Below, piece after piece: positions 44,001 to 58,302 of a stretch of 64,000 bases of DNA; position 1 is the first letter of the stretch, and each line of letters starts with the position of its first letter. A model generated the notes under the pieces. The model did not search any database and was not told where the DNA came from. It saw nothing but the letters and a program-made list of their open reading frames with translations. The stretch is taken from assembly GCA_036925085.1 (NCBI GenBank), contig JAUPFP010000061.1, positions 882,501 to 946,500 on the forward strand. The letters are read 5' to 3'. The DNA comes from Brachycybe producta (lineage: Eukaryota > Arthropoda > Diplopoda > Playtdesmida > Andrognathidae). The translations under genes and the position numbers were made by a program.

Positions 44001-44705
44001 GCCAATTAATAGTAAATTGGCAAAAATCGGCTTGGTACAGCCTTAGTAAATAATAAGTGTACTGCAATTTATGTAACTTCCCTGACAGGCTCACAGAAAA
44101 AAATCTGCATACAAAATTCTACATTTTTATGGAGATTTCTAAAACTTTTCTGCAGTTTTCTATGAATTTTTCTATGGATGCAAGTTTCGTCAAGTTCATG
44201 TAATTTCTTCTGTGTTTTCAGTATATTGCTGACGTTTAACCATTTTATTACGATCCTTCTCGCTGACCAAAAACTAATACTATGTAACCAGAAACTTGTA
44301 AAACTAATTCTCTTATAATCCACAGGTCACGTTACGTACGAAGATGAGAACGGAGTTCCAATCTTTCTTAACGAATTATGTGATGTACTTAAAAAACATG
44401 CAAAAGACATTGACTTCGAAAGTATGCTAACCATCGTCAAATACAAGTTATCTCGCTACAAGCTGGACGACACGAGTGAACCGTACAAACAAATGCCCTG
44501 CACCTTCTCAACTCTTACGAAAATATTATATTTTAGAGCACTGGATAACTTTGTCTTGACCGATGCTAAAATGGATATGATAGATTCTAAACAAGAAAAT
44601 AACGAAAACGAACAACAACTGCACGAGCATCCCACATTTACAATTGAAGGGACATTAGCTGGTTTCGATGCTAGAAAACTTAATATAAACGTGAGTGTCT
44701 CATAA
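41006..44705 (+). CDS. Catalytically dead caspase homologue (pseudocaspase)
   Basis: Six exons: 41006-41030, 41093-41191, 41692-41937, 42287-42459, 42536-42707, 44326-44705; 364 residues, all junctions in frame with the same intron phases as the minus-strand caspase. The caspase fold is clear: RGLVYILNHSKFN, IRKTWEELEFNVIEHNDF, CFICIVKTQG, WHGKPKIFILE, then AQRGTKVDKG, IPLHADFLFVHST, FESMLTIVKYKLSRY and TFSTLTKILYF. The catalytic His is Gln141 (TQG in place of SHG), the catalytic Cys is Gln183 (EAQRG in place of QACRG), and the p10 substrate Arg is Glu244 (TYE). It cannot be a protease by this mechanism. Reading frame and splice sites are intact, so it looks retained rather than decayed. A regulatory role, as for c-FLIP-like or CSP-type caspase homologues, is inference. 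Confidence 0.87.
41253..41530. mobile_element. F6 TIR element in intron 2 of the pseudocaspase
   Basis: TTGAAAGCGTTTTAGAAAGA and CTAGTTTTTAAAACACTTTT are inverted ends. Non-coding. Confidence 0.6.
42770..43305. mobile_element. Family F2 element in intron 5 of the pseudocaspase
   Basis: GTGGGGTAACCCATCATAAA at the left, then the CAGCATTAGAATTTC/GAAATTCTAATGCTG palindrome, TTTAATTTTGCTACTATTAT, GTGCGCATGCGCGTCG, ATTCATTTAAATTTATATAA and the tail GACCTGGCTTAATATATA. It has the least disturbed F2 organisation in the window and a CA run of only about four units. Confidence 0.8.
43379..43502. mobile_element. F6 TIR element in intron 5 of the pseudocaspase
   Basis: CTGAAAGTGTTTTAGAAAGG and CTAGTTTCTAAAACACTTTT, about 125 bases in total. 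Confidence 0.65.
43640..44045. mobile_element. hAT-type non-autonomous transposon with 8-bp target duplication
   Basis: Inverted ends TAAGGCTGTACC and GGTACAGCCTTA, flanked on both sides by GTAAATAA (43632-43639 and 44046-44053). An 8-base duplication is characteristic of hAT elements. 406 bases; the frame across its left part shows no transposase similarity. It is inside intron 5 of the pseudocaspase. Confidence 0.85.
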
Positions 44706-46001
44706 ATTCATAATGTGAACAGAGTTGAGAAAAAAAGGTACTTTGTGAGCTTTTATTTAACATATATTGGGAAAAAAAACACACATGTCACACAACATAA
44801 ACAAGAGATAAGTAACTTAATCAAAGAGGTGTAATTTACTAATTAGTTTCCTTTCAACGGTATGATGACATCACAGACAGTGGTAACAGCCGAAGAATTG
44901 TCGTTTGAAACTTTCTATATAAAAGTAACACAAGACAAAATCCTAAAACGTCAAAACAATTTCTACACAAAAAAAATGAAATAACCAGACGATGCCCACT
45001 CTCGGACATCTTTTGTTTCTTGTCCCACTTCCCAAATGAGCACTTTTTTTTTAAAAAAAAGGCCTACATTATAATCTTTGTTGATTTTTTTCAGAAATTA
45101 TTAAGATCTATTTTATATTATAAGTAAACAGTTTTGTATTTACAGTAAAAACCGTTTAACACAAATATTCGGATAACAATAAAAATATTTTCGGTCCAGA
45201 CAGTATTTTGTTTTCCACGTAATATATTGTAATTTGTTTAAAATGTGACGAATAATTCTAAAAAAATCGGTTAACACGAACACATTTCCCCGTCCTATAA
45301 AATAAAAATCTATGTAAAATCCCCTTTTAAACACAAAAAAAATTAAGACCCGTTTTCCAAATTCACTTTGAGATTTTGTCTTTTGAAAAGCCCTTTTCAA
45401 ACACGAAAAAACCTTTAAATCAGTGGCCTTGGATTCCCAAATTTGCTTCCTTTCTGGACAATACTGAGAAATAAAAAAATAATGATTTTCTAAAAAGAAA
45501 TGTAAGCTGCGCCAAATTGTAAGTTAATTAATAAAAAAATATTCACTTTCTTTTGTTTATAGTGTTCTATTAAATTTATGCTGTCGTCTTTTGATTATCA
45601 TCATTATATCAGATACATGATGTAATACCATAATAAATACACCATAAAATGTGTTTTGGAAATTATTCTTTAATTATGTTAAACTCTTTATTATTATTTT
45701 ATAATCTTTGATTAAATTATTTTTTTTTTCTATTCACAAAATAATTATATAATTTCGGTTTTATTCCTTCCATTTTGTGTTAAAAGGTTTCCACTGCATA
45801 TTTCCACTAAACCTATCGACTCGTGTAAGAACACATGCTGAATTAAACAACTAAACGTGGTCGATAAAACAAAAACAAAAAAAGATAGTAAAAGAGAACG
45901 AGGAAACAAGAAACAATCGTTTCGGTTAGTAGTAAGACCGATGAGCTTAAATTCGTAACAACGAAATTGGAAGTGTGTGCGCAGGAAGTTATTCGTCGTA
46001 A
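44706..46001. other. Convergent intergenic space, no gene seen
   Basis: AT-rich sequence between the pseudocaspase stop and the CSN1 stop. No recognised exon, RNA gene or clear element. Confidence 0.5.
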
Positions 46002-49601
<3,600 letters not shown>

Positions 49602-49849
49602 ATTTCACAGGTTACAACATAAAAATTGCTGATTTCTGCCAAATAAATAAGAAAATTATAACAAAACGACGATAGACGTTGGAAGATAGAGCTAAATAGC
49701 GCCCCTAGTGGCAGATTAGTGGCGTAACAGCCTCGCATAAATAGTGTCCTTAGCCCTAGCGGCAGTTTCTTATGAGTGACGTGGTGCAGCACCAAATTTA
49801 AAATTAAAAGGCACCAATACACAAGTTACATAGGTACCTATGTAAGCCC

Positions 49850-49960
49850 TGGAGGCTCATGTGTGAAATAATTTTCAACGTACTATCTCTGAAATTTCAG
49901 CGATACTAAGTCTGAAATTTCAGCGATACTAAGTCTGAAATTTCAGAGATACTAAGTCAG
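49850..49960. repeat. 23-base tandem repeat, three copies
   Basis: Units of TCTGAAATTTCAGCGATACT plus AAG between about 49886 and 49958. Each contains the palindrome CTGAAATTTCAG. Upstream of the CSN1 start codon. Confidence 0.85.
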
Positions 49961-49966
49961 AACAAT

Positions 49967-50096
49967 TATAACAGACAAGAAAAACGATAAGGGAATTCCT
50001 GTTGACGAGATGGACTTTGAAATGAAAATAGTATACGTTGATAATTTCCAAAAAACAAGTATCGACCTGCTCGAGAAGGAGAGACACCGAACGGTA
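49967..50096 (+). CDS. Possible terminal exon of an unrecognised gene
   Basis: A plus-strand frame ends DEMDFEMKIVYVDNFQKTS IDLLEKERHRTVDL then TGA at about 50094-50096. An AATAAA lies at about 50174 and again further on. The composition looks coding (charged, no low complexity), but no acceptor or upstream exon could be settled and the family is not recognised. It may equally be chance. Confidence 0.25.
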
Positions 50097-50571
50097 GATT
50101 TATGAAGCACGTCAGCTGGAATCTGTATGCGGCTGTAATGGATGTACCAAAAAAACGTCATAAGTTACTGAAATAAAATGTGAATAAAAATAAAAAGCTT
50201 GACAGAATTTTGTTTTAATGAAAGGCTGTGTTCAAAAGACTGTCACTAGTTAGCTTTATTGTTTGGTAACATAAAAATCAAGTCACAACCCCTGTTGTGA
50301 ACTTTACAGTATGTGTTACAGTCGCAACACTGCAACACACCTGAGGCCACCTGTGTATGATCATTATTCATTATTCATGATATGCTAGACTTTGAATTTG
50401 CAAGATTATCCTAAAAGCAGCCATGCAGGACCCTAATAAATTTAATCAGAACGGAAATATACATAAAAAATGATACCACGCTCGGGAAAGATATCACATT
50501 TCAGAAATGATTCGTGGTGACACTGCATTTTCTGACGAGTCATACCCCAGCTTTCAATGTCTGTTCTAAAC
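50097..50571. other. Spacer, no gene seen
   Basis: AT-rich with AATAAA-type words near 50174-50195 and a TCATTATTCATTATTCATGA repeat near 50360. Confidence 0.4.
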
Positions 50572-51382
50572 TTCTAAGGCAGTGTTTCTCATACTGTAGA
50601 CCACCATACAGCAGTGTACGAGGTGGATCCACAGAGGGGACAATAGTAGAGGAAAATCAACTGGGCTAAATGTGCCAGTTCATGCTCAATAGGTCTTTTG
50701 ATCAATTACATTGTTCCAGAAGTAAATTTTAGTGCATTTTATTTAACCAAAAATATCCGTTTTACAATAAAAGTTTTCATAACTTTTATTCAATGAAGGT
50801 CTTCTGACCTGCTGCTCGTGAAAGATTTGGAGCGAGTGTAATTTGGACGAAAAAAGTATCAAAAAGTATCCAATAAAAGTTCACACCTGTCCACTGGGAA
50901 AATAAAATTAACCAAACTAATTAAGTACTAATTCAGATGAGATATTTTCTATGCTCAACAATTCTATTGATTTTTCACATAAAAATCATCCAATACCAAT
51001 AAAATAATTTTATACAAATCAGCACGAAGATTTAACAAAAAGTCAATTTGTTGCAAGATTCTCTCAAGCACTAAAATTATAAACATAAATTAAAAATTAT
51101 TCAGGACCACTTTAACTATTTCTGCTTTCGATCACTGAGTATGAACGGGAATTCAGCGTTTGGTTTGGTTTTTCTTTTCCCCCCCCATAACATTCTGAAC
51201 TTCCATCTGTTCGAAGGTTGGGTTTGTGTGAAACTATACCTCAGGAAGGAAGTTATTTTTAAAAATTGGACAACTTTCTAAAAATTCTTTTTCAGTCAAC
51301 AGTGATTTTTTTGGTCATGAAAGTTTCGAGAAATTTCCCCCGCGGCACCTCTCACCTCTCTTGGGTACCCACTGCCTTAGAA
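50572..51382. mobile_element. hAT-like TIR element
   Basis: TTCTAAGGCAGTGTTTCTCA and CCACTGCCTTAGAA are inverted ends; CAGTG...CACTG with a GTTTCTCA-type subterminal is typical of hAT relatives. About 810 bases and no transposase recognised. It ends about 35 bases before the MADF gene stop, so the gene's 3' UTR may enter it. Confidence 0.55.
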
Positions 51383-51417
51383 TGTTGAGGATATGGAAAA
51401 TATCGTGGACATTCCGA

Positions 51418-52739
51418 TTAAATCGAAGGGAGAATAGAATGGGAAGGTCGGTCATAGTAACCGGTATCCGCACTAAACAAAATGTTCATAATGGCTTGCT
51501 GAACTCCAATTCGTGCTGTAGGAGTATACTTTTGCATCTTTTTTACAATAAGGTTGCAAAAAATCTGACATTCATCATCATCCCCGTGATTTTTTGAAGC
51601 TGATGCCTCCAAAAGACGAACTGCTTTCTCGAATCTACCATCCACAGTTGTGTGTTTACGTTTTTTCCCGACATGGTTTGGAGAAGAAGGAACATTTTTG
51701 GACATCTGATCTTTCATCTTTGTTGGTGCTTGTGGTTTGCCGATGTCATCATTTGAGATCTATAAAACAATGTTACAAACCTGAAATGAATATTTTCTGC
51801 TTTTGTTTAAAGGCCTAAATTGACAGTTTGTATGAACGTTTAATGACATTGGCGTAACTTAGTTCATCATCCTTTGTAAATGAATTTCATGTAATTTACA
51901 GTAAAGGTCAACGTTTATTTCAAAATTTGCATTCTAAGGGCTCTTTAAAGGCAAAGAGGCAAGTATTTAAATAAGAATTCGTCTCATTAACTCATTGTCT
52001 TTTTTCGGTGGGTGGCTCATCTTAGATCTCATTTCAACCAGACACACCGTAAAAGACGGGCTTGTTTATTACAGTATAAATTTCAACTTACACTTGTTAA
52101 TCTTTGTGTTGGTTTATCCTTTTCCCAAAAAAACATCAAAGGTTTAAATGCAAACCACGAACTTTGATACACGTCATCTTTTCCTATGAAAATTGAAATA
52201 AAGTAAGGATATACTTTTGTATTGTACAGTATATACAATATAGTCATGCGATATTTATTTGGTACCTGTTCCCGCTCGTATGCTTTTTTTAATTTTTGAT
52301 TTCACTCTTCGAAGCGATGAAAGCAACCCAGAAATTTTTCTTCGGCAATCTTCCGTTGTTGTTTGTAATTCAAAGGCTATCTCCTCCCAGGCCTCATTTT
52401 TATTAACTTTATTAAAATGTTTGGGATGTTTTGGATCCCATAACAACACTTTCTCCCTGTAGACATCAATAAGACGCAGTGTGTTTGCCTCTGTCCACTC
52501 TATACATGAGGTAGTACATGCTAGAAGAATCAACACCAAGCAAACACAAACAAAACAAGAACGAATGAAAATGACCAAGTGACAAATAATTCTATGAAAT
52601 CTGATATATGTTCGTCCAAACCTGTGTAAGTGGGTTCTGTACTATGAACGTGTAACATCTCTGAAGTTTCATCCAAAAAATCACCAGACATGGAGTGCGG
52701 TGACTCCGGCTGCATAACATCATGCTTGTTACACGGCAT
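51418..52739 (-). CDS. MADF/Myb-SANT-like DNA-binding protein
   Basis: MADF proteins are DNA-binding regulators, many of transposon-derived origin. Four exons, 52739-52622, 52520-52266, 52183-52092 and 51759-51418, splice in frame to 268 residues. MADF motif residues: IEWTEANTLRLIDVYREKVL, LWDPKHPKHFNKV, AWEEIAFELQTT, CRRKISGLLSSLRRVKSKI, and YQSSWFAFKPLMFFW on exon 3. The last exon has basic GKKRKHTT and a C-terminal helix pair (CQIFCNLIVKKMQKY, ARIGVQQAIMNILF) like the BESS or tail region of such proteins. The start ATG opens MPCNKHDVMQPESPHSM. A second copy of its MADF exons lies just upstream. Confidence 0.8.
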
Positions 52740-53042
52740 TTTTGTAATTATAGTACATAGTACAGTAGAGTCTCAATTACACAAGGAACCGTGTTGTCCG
52801 AGATAGTATTTTTTTATGCTTTTTTTGTTTGCGTCAATTCAACCACTTAGGTTATGGTTTCTTGCATTGCGTTATTTTAGAGAGTTGTTTAAATTCATAT
52901 GTATGAGTGCAAAGAAAGGGGGATAGGTAGTAATAGGTTACTTTTTCGTGTTAAGCGAGTTTGACCGTATACAAGTTGCTCTTGGTCCACATTAGCTCGG
53001 ATAATCGCGACTCTACTGTGTATAGTATAAATTTTAACTTAC

Positions 53043-55180
53043 TGTTGTCATCGTTTGCTGCTGTTTATTCTTGTCCCAAAGGAACATCAAACTTTGAAAT
53101 GCAAACCAGGAACTGTGATATACTTCTTCTTTCCATATGCGAATAAAAAGAAGCGATAATAGAAGTGATATATGTTGCTCTAATTGAGAAAATATTACTA
53201 TGGAAAGGACCTTGGAGGCCATCGGCTCCTCGTCGAAAGAATACCCAGAGCTGGGCAAAATGCATTTGAAACAATAGTTTGAATTCAATTAAAACATGTA
53301 TTTCGATAACAAAACACAAGATACTTTCAAAAACATGTATTTCAGTATTTGCAATACAAATATAGGCAACCTTGTAAGATACATTTCAAAATATAAAATA
53401 CAGCTTATATACTAATAAAATAAGTTTTTAAAATACATCATCATAAATTGAATGTAGAATCACGGAACTAGATGCCAAGTTCGTGTTATATTCCATGAAA
53501 ACTACTTAGATCAATGCATAGTCATCCAACAATTAAACATACTGACTTTTTCCTCTCAATTCTCTCTTTCTTGCAGTTCCACTTTTGTTATGATTTGCAC
53601 GGCTTTTGCTAGTTAACAATAGCTACTAAGGTGACTGACGTGTCAGTCATTTATTTAATTTAGCCCGTAAGGTAGCTTTGAAAATGACAAGTTTGGTTGC
53701 ACTAGTAGAAACATTGTAGGAGGCTAGTTGCTTCTATATTTTATGAACATCAGCACCCTTTGAAGACATTAGAACCAAAATAATAGCAGAACCATTGCGA
53801 GTATACTAGTGTCAAATTCTGCACTGTTTCAGTTTTCTGCGTCATTTTGGTTATTTCTAACATCGTTCTCCAGTCATCATTGTAGTTATTTAGAAGCAGA
53901 ATAGAAAAAAAAACATGAATTTTATTTTAAAAAATCCAAAAAAATGAAAAAATAGGATTTTTTATGCTTTTCTCGTCATGATTTCGAAAAAAGCAGTATT
54001 TACAATAAAATTAAAAATTTAAATATATATTACATTTCATACGCAACACAAACACTAAATATGAACCAATGAAAGTTTTAAGAAACATGCCGTTTAATTA
54101 TTTATTAACTTCGTAATTACAAATTATAATTATTAATTTAAAAGTTTCTAAAAAAACTTGTCATTTTAGTCATTTAAGTAACATTATACTAATATCTTAT
54201 TTTTCCACTCTTAACACACTTAAAAATAACAAATAATGAAGTCTCAATTTTTCTAAAAAATTTATTTTAAAAAATAAAACAGAATGTTATATTTTATTTT
54301 TAATTAAAAAAAATCTTTTGATATAAATCACGAGATTATAATCAATACACCATGTCATGGCCACCACAAACGTTCCGGTAAACCTGTATGCACAGGTAGA
54401 CCAGAGCGTGTAGATGATAAAACTAAGCTCTAAGCAGTTATTTTCACCTGCGCAGGCGACTGGAGCAAATATAAAAAAAATCATTCGATATGCATTCTTG
54501 CGTAGACAAACCGGAGCATGTGTATACCAGGTGCCGGGCCGTCGCAGACGGTAACAGAAAGTGTGAATAGTGACAGGCACGGTACACTACTGTTGTCAGA
54601 TCGACTTACACAGGCCTGCCTGCACAGACAAACTTGAAAGGCTTATTGATCGGAACTTGTGGGTGCACAATGGTAGGCCGGTCGACCTGCACAGGCATCT
54701 GACAGGTTTACCAGAACGTTTGTGGTGGCCTTTAGTGACACTGTGTACTATTTAAATAGAAATACTCAGGATTGTCTTACCTGTACACATTGCACTAAAT
54801 AAATATAGAAAACTGTATTTTCTAAAATTCAAAAATGTATTTCCAATACAAAATAAATTGTATTCGGGACGTGTATTCCAAAATACATGTATTTGCATAA
54901 TACCCAGCTTTGCGAATTCCCATTACTGCAATGAATAAATACCTTTTCCTGTTTGTATGCTTTTCTTTAATTTCGCTTTCTCTCTTCGAAGAGATGTAAG
55001 TAACACCGACATTTTATTTCGGCATTCCTGCCCTGTTGTTTGTAATTCAAAGCCTATCTCCTCCCAAGCAGATCTTTTACTAACTTTACTGTAATGTCTG
55101 GGATGTTTTCCATTCCACAACAACTCTTTTTCTCTGTATGCATCAACAAGACACAATGTGTTTTCCTCTGTCCACTCCAT
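53043..55180 (-). CDS. Second MADF exon cassette (duplicate or alternative 5' exons)
   Basis: Two exons: 55180-54943 (MEWTEENTLCLVDAYREKEL, LLWNGKHPRHYSKV, AWEEIGFELQTTGQ, CRNKMSVLLTSLRREKAKLK) and 53128-53043 (VYHSSWFAFQSLMFLWDKN). They parallel exons 2 and 3 of the MADF gene. Donor phases are the same (1, then 0). The acceptor of the second exon has moved a few bases, to GGAAAG|AAGAAG. No own terminal exon was found before 52739. Splicing to 51759 would be in frame, so this may be an alternative first module of the same gene; otherwise it is a truncated copy. An in-frame ATG at 55210 is an alternative start. Confidence 0.6.
53246..54912. mobile_element. hAT-like TIR element between the two MADF cassette exons
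   Basis: Inverted ends CAGAGCTGGGCAAAATGCAT and its partner ending TACCCAGCTTTG, then ACATGTATTT words on both sides. The 8 bases outside (AGAATACC left, CGAATTCC right) agree at six positions, as for an aged hAT duplication. The interior is AT-rich and contains the MITE at 54353-54740. No transposase seen. Confidence 0.6.
54353..54740. mobile_element. TIR MITE with ends around GGCCACCACAAACGTTC
   Basis: GGCCACCACAAACGTTCCGG and CAGAACGTTTGTGGTGGCC are inverted, with further inner CAGGTAGACC/GGTCGACCTG pairing. About 390 bases, GC-richer than its surroundings. It is nested in 53246-54912. Confidence 0.8.
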
Positions 55181-55210
55181 ACTAAATGGTATAATTATAA
55201 AATAATACAA

Positions 55211-56414
55211 ATGTAATCAATTTGCTGAAATTGATTTAAAACTGCATGGCTCTGGCTAAATTGATAAAATGTATTTGAGTTTGAATAATTGCAATTCAAG
55301 CAGCGCAGGGTGTTTCCAACAAATTACTAAAACTTATTATTACTTGCGCACGGGGGTGTCACAAACTTTCGTAGGCCTACGACTTTTCAAAATTCAACCG
55401 CATTTTGTGGTTTTTTGCACTATGCCCTGCAAAGTTGCGGGCAACGTACCGCTAGTCGTGCCTTACAAATTGGCGGAAAAACTATACTTTGCCTAAACTG
55501 ATGAAATGTACGAAAAATAACAAAAAAATACATGATATACTTCAAATAAAATTGTTGATACAGGCAAAAAATGGAATTTGCGTGAACTAATGAAATAATT
55601 TAATGAATGGCAAATAATGAAGTGCTTCAAAATGAAATTGACAGTCCAGTAGTGTAACAAACGAAAGTTACGTAGTTACGCCTAAATATAAGCCATAGCC
55701 ACCTACAATACCGCCCCATTGAAGGGTGGGGGGGCTAGGTATAAGCTCAATAATTGACCATATGCACAAACAGCGCCTCTAGTAGTATATACCGAAAATA
55801 CGGCTGCTTAATCATAGCCTCCTATAGATACTATAGAATACTATGGCGTAAAATAAAACAAAGTCAAAAATCAATATACTATTTCTAAAAATTTTTTTTC
55901 ACATCAACTGCGGTTTTATTTTTCTTGGCATGTAAAAAATAACTGTCGCTTCTAAATTCGACTATTGAACGTGAAAGCAACCCCACGCAACCTATGCACC
56001 TGAATTCCCATAGAATTCCATGTTAACGATTTTAGACTATAATAACCGTCCCTTGGCTTACTTGCTAGAGGCGCTATTTAAGCAAATAGTCAAATTGACC
56101 ATTTATTCTTTCAAACCTTGTGTAACCACGCTCCGTACTGTGCACGCGTATCAACTTTTAAATTCCACCAAAATAAAACGCGTATTTGTTCATGTTAAGC
56201 ACCGTTTAAGCCACGTCCACGCCTAATTAGATTGCGTTACGTAACGCGGTGCAGCACGTTACGTGCAAGTGGTTACGTGGATTTGTTCCAAGTCTTACAC
56301 ACTCTAGTGATGGGCGATTTCGATTCGATATTTTGATATATCGATACTTTTTAAAATATCGAATATCGAAATTTTTAACTCAAGTTACTCAACTTTCTGA
56401 AAGAAAGCTGTTAT
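55211..56414. other. Spacer with degraded repeats, no gene seen
   Basis: Contains a GATGGGCGATTTCGATTCGA and TATCGATA-rich palindromic patch at 56310-56380 that looks like a TIR end. No recognised exon. Confidence 0.4.
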
Positions 56415-57855
56415 GGAAGCCCGTTTGGGACATTTCGCGCTCAATAATATTGTGCACAGCACAGTGCACACACACACACAATAATACTGTGCACAAACAT
56501 TGATTAAAATGTCCCAATTGGAGCACCAGTGAGAAAGAAGTAATTTAGTAAACGTGCACAATACCTTATTGGCAGTGGCGTAGCTAGGCTTGGTTGCGCC
56601 CCCCCCCGCCGCGTAAAACTTTGCGCCCCCCCCCGGGCTGCTTAAAACGTTGCGCTCCCTTTAAGTCCCCCTCCACTTAGCCTCATACTGGGAGGAGGTG
56701 CTATTTTGATGAACGGCGGATCAGTAAGAACAGTCGGAAGGTTAGGTTTAGTAAAATGAAGCTTGTTGCAGGGGGCCTGGGGGGCGCAGCCCCCCATTTT
56801 TTTAGTGTTATTAAATCAAATTTGTCCATTTTTCCGACCGTTCCTCCCATTGAACAAATTACAGAACAGTCAGAACAATGGACTAATTTGATTTAATAAT
56901 TCTTTTAAAAAAAAGTCGGGGTCTGCGCCCCCCCCAGACTCCCTGCAACAACTTAATTTTACTAAACCAAACCTTCGGACTGCTCCTACTATTTTTCCGA
57001 CTGTTCGTACCGTTGTTCGGACCTTTCCGCTGTTCATCAAAATAGTACCCCCCTATAAAAATTTCTAAGCACAATAAACGAAATGAAAGTCGATTTATAT
57101 TTGAAAATAACTGAATAAATTAAGCGAGTGATTAGGAATCACTCGCTTAATTTATTCAATTATTTTTGAGCTAGCTACGCCAGTGCTTATTGGTCGAGAG
57201 AAATGGGGTGGGGTTTTCCTGCTTGAAAGACACTGCCCAGAATGACGACACAGGATGTCCCCCTGTTTTGGCTGCTTTTCATATATAAAAAAAAATTTTA
57301 GATTACAACACTCTTTATGATGTCGTTTATGCAAGGATACTACATAATAGGATGAAACACTTTGCCCCTTATAAACTGGAGTCTATATGTATATATACTC
57401 GGTTTTTTGGTCCCAAAGTAGCTGGAGCCACCATCTCCTTTAAAAAAATTTTTTGCCAAAAAGCAAAAACTTTTTTTGGAGGTTTTTTTGGATACATGGA
57501 TTGTTTTTGAATTACTATGTAGTTACGCTTTCCTAAATAAATAAATTTAAATACGTATTATTTCGAGTTTGTATTACGATAAAAAATACAAATAAATGGA
57601 TTAGACTTTCTCGTTGTCAACTTTTCTTTTAGAATACGTTTAATCCCAGGATTTGGATTACCATGCAATCCCGAATTCTGGGATTAATAATCTTCATGAT
57701 TTTTGCAAACCCTAGTTGTAATACATTTATATATAGGCCTACATTATAATAATTGGGACATTTTAATCGATGTATGTGCACAATATTATTGAGCGCGTAC
57801 GCAATATTATTGAACGTAAATTATTGTGCGATTGTCCCAAACGGGCTTCCATAGA
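56415..57855. repeat. Inverted pair flanking the hAT element
   Basis: 56415-56520 (GAAGCCCGTTTGGGACATTT, CAATAATATTGTGCAC, AAAATGTCCCAATT) is repeated as its reverse complement at 57752-57855. Each unit is itself partly palindromic (TTTGGGACATTT/AAAATGTCCCAA), so they are probably two MITE copies in opposite orientation. Confidence 0.65.
56573..57185. mobile_element. hAT-type MITE with perfect 8-bp target duplication
   Basis: Ends CAGTGGCGTAGCTAGG and CTAGCTACGCCAGTG, flanked by CTTATTGG at 56565-56572 and 57186-57193. 613 bases. Internal inverted blocks (GCGCCCCCCCC, TCAAAATAG, GGGGGGCGCAGCCCCCC) and a perfect hairpin of 20 bp at about 57111-57153. No transposase. A fragment of a related end is at 14071. 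Confidence 0.9.
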
Positions 57856-58302
57856 TATCGCCCCTCACAATACCATAGCCTACTATAGAAGGCTATGACT
57901 ATACGCAGTTAACACAGCTTAGCGGCGACTAATTTGTATATATTAGCTGCTAATTAGTTAGCCGATGTCTAAACGTTGATAGTATATTTTTTTAAATTTA
58001 TTTAATTAAATATAAATAATAAATTTATTTGTTTTTGAAGTCCAAGTTTATGTCAATTTTATAAAAATTTACTTCCAAATAAAATTGAATTGTCGTTATA
58101 ATAAAAAATATCGAAGCGTCAAAGACTAGCAGCTAAAAAAAAATAAAAACGTAGCCGCCGCCAACACTTTTACTCATTCGTTTACTGGCGGAGCACGTTG
58201 AACACGCGGTTTTGCTTTTTGTCTCCCGTGAAACGTAGTTTTCATTTACTGCGTAGAGGAGAAACATTTAAACATCGTTAATTTCACATTTTCAGAAGCA
58301 AA
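57194..58302. other. Spacer and presumed SNU13 promoter
   Basis: AT-rich. The last 150 bases before 58303 are less AT-rich and contain no TATA box; the transcription start was not located. Confidence 0.4.

Noticed and set aside
52755..53030. Hidden terminal exon for the upstream MADF cassette
   Set aside because: Read in all minus frames; nothing resembles the C-terminal helices of the downstream copy.
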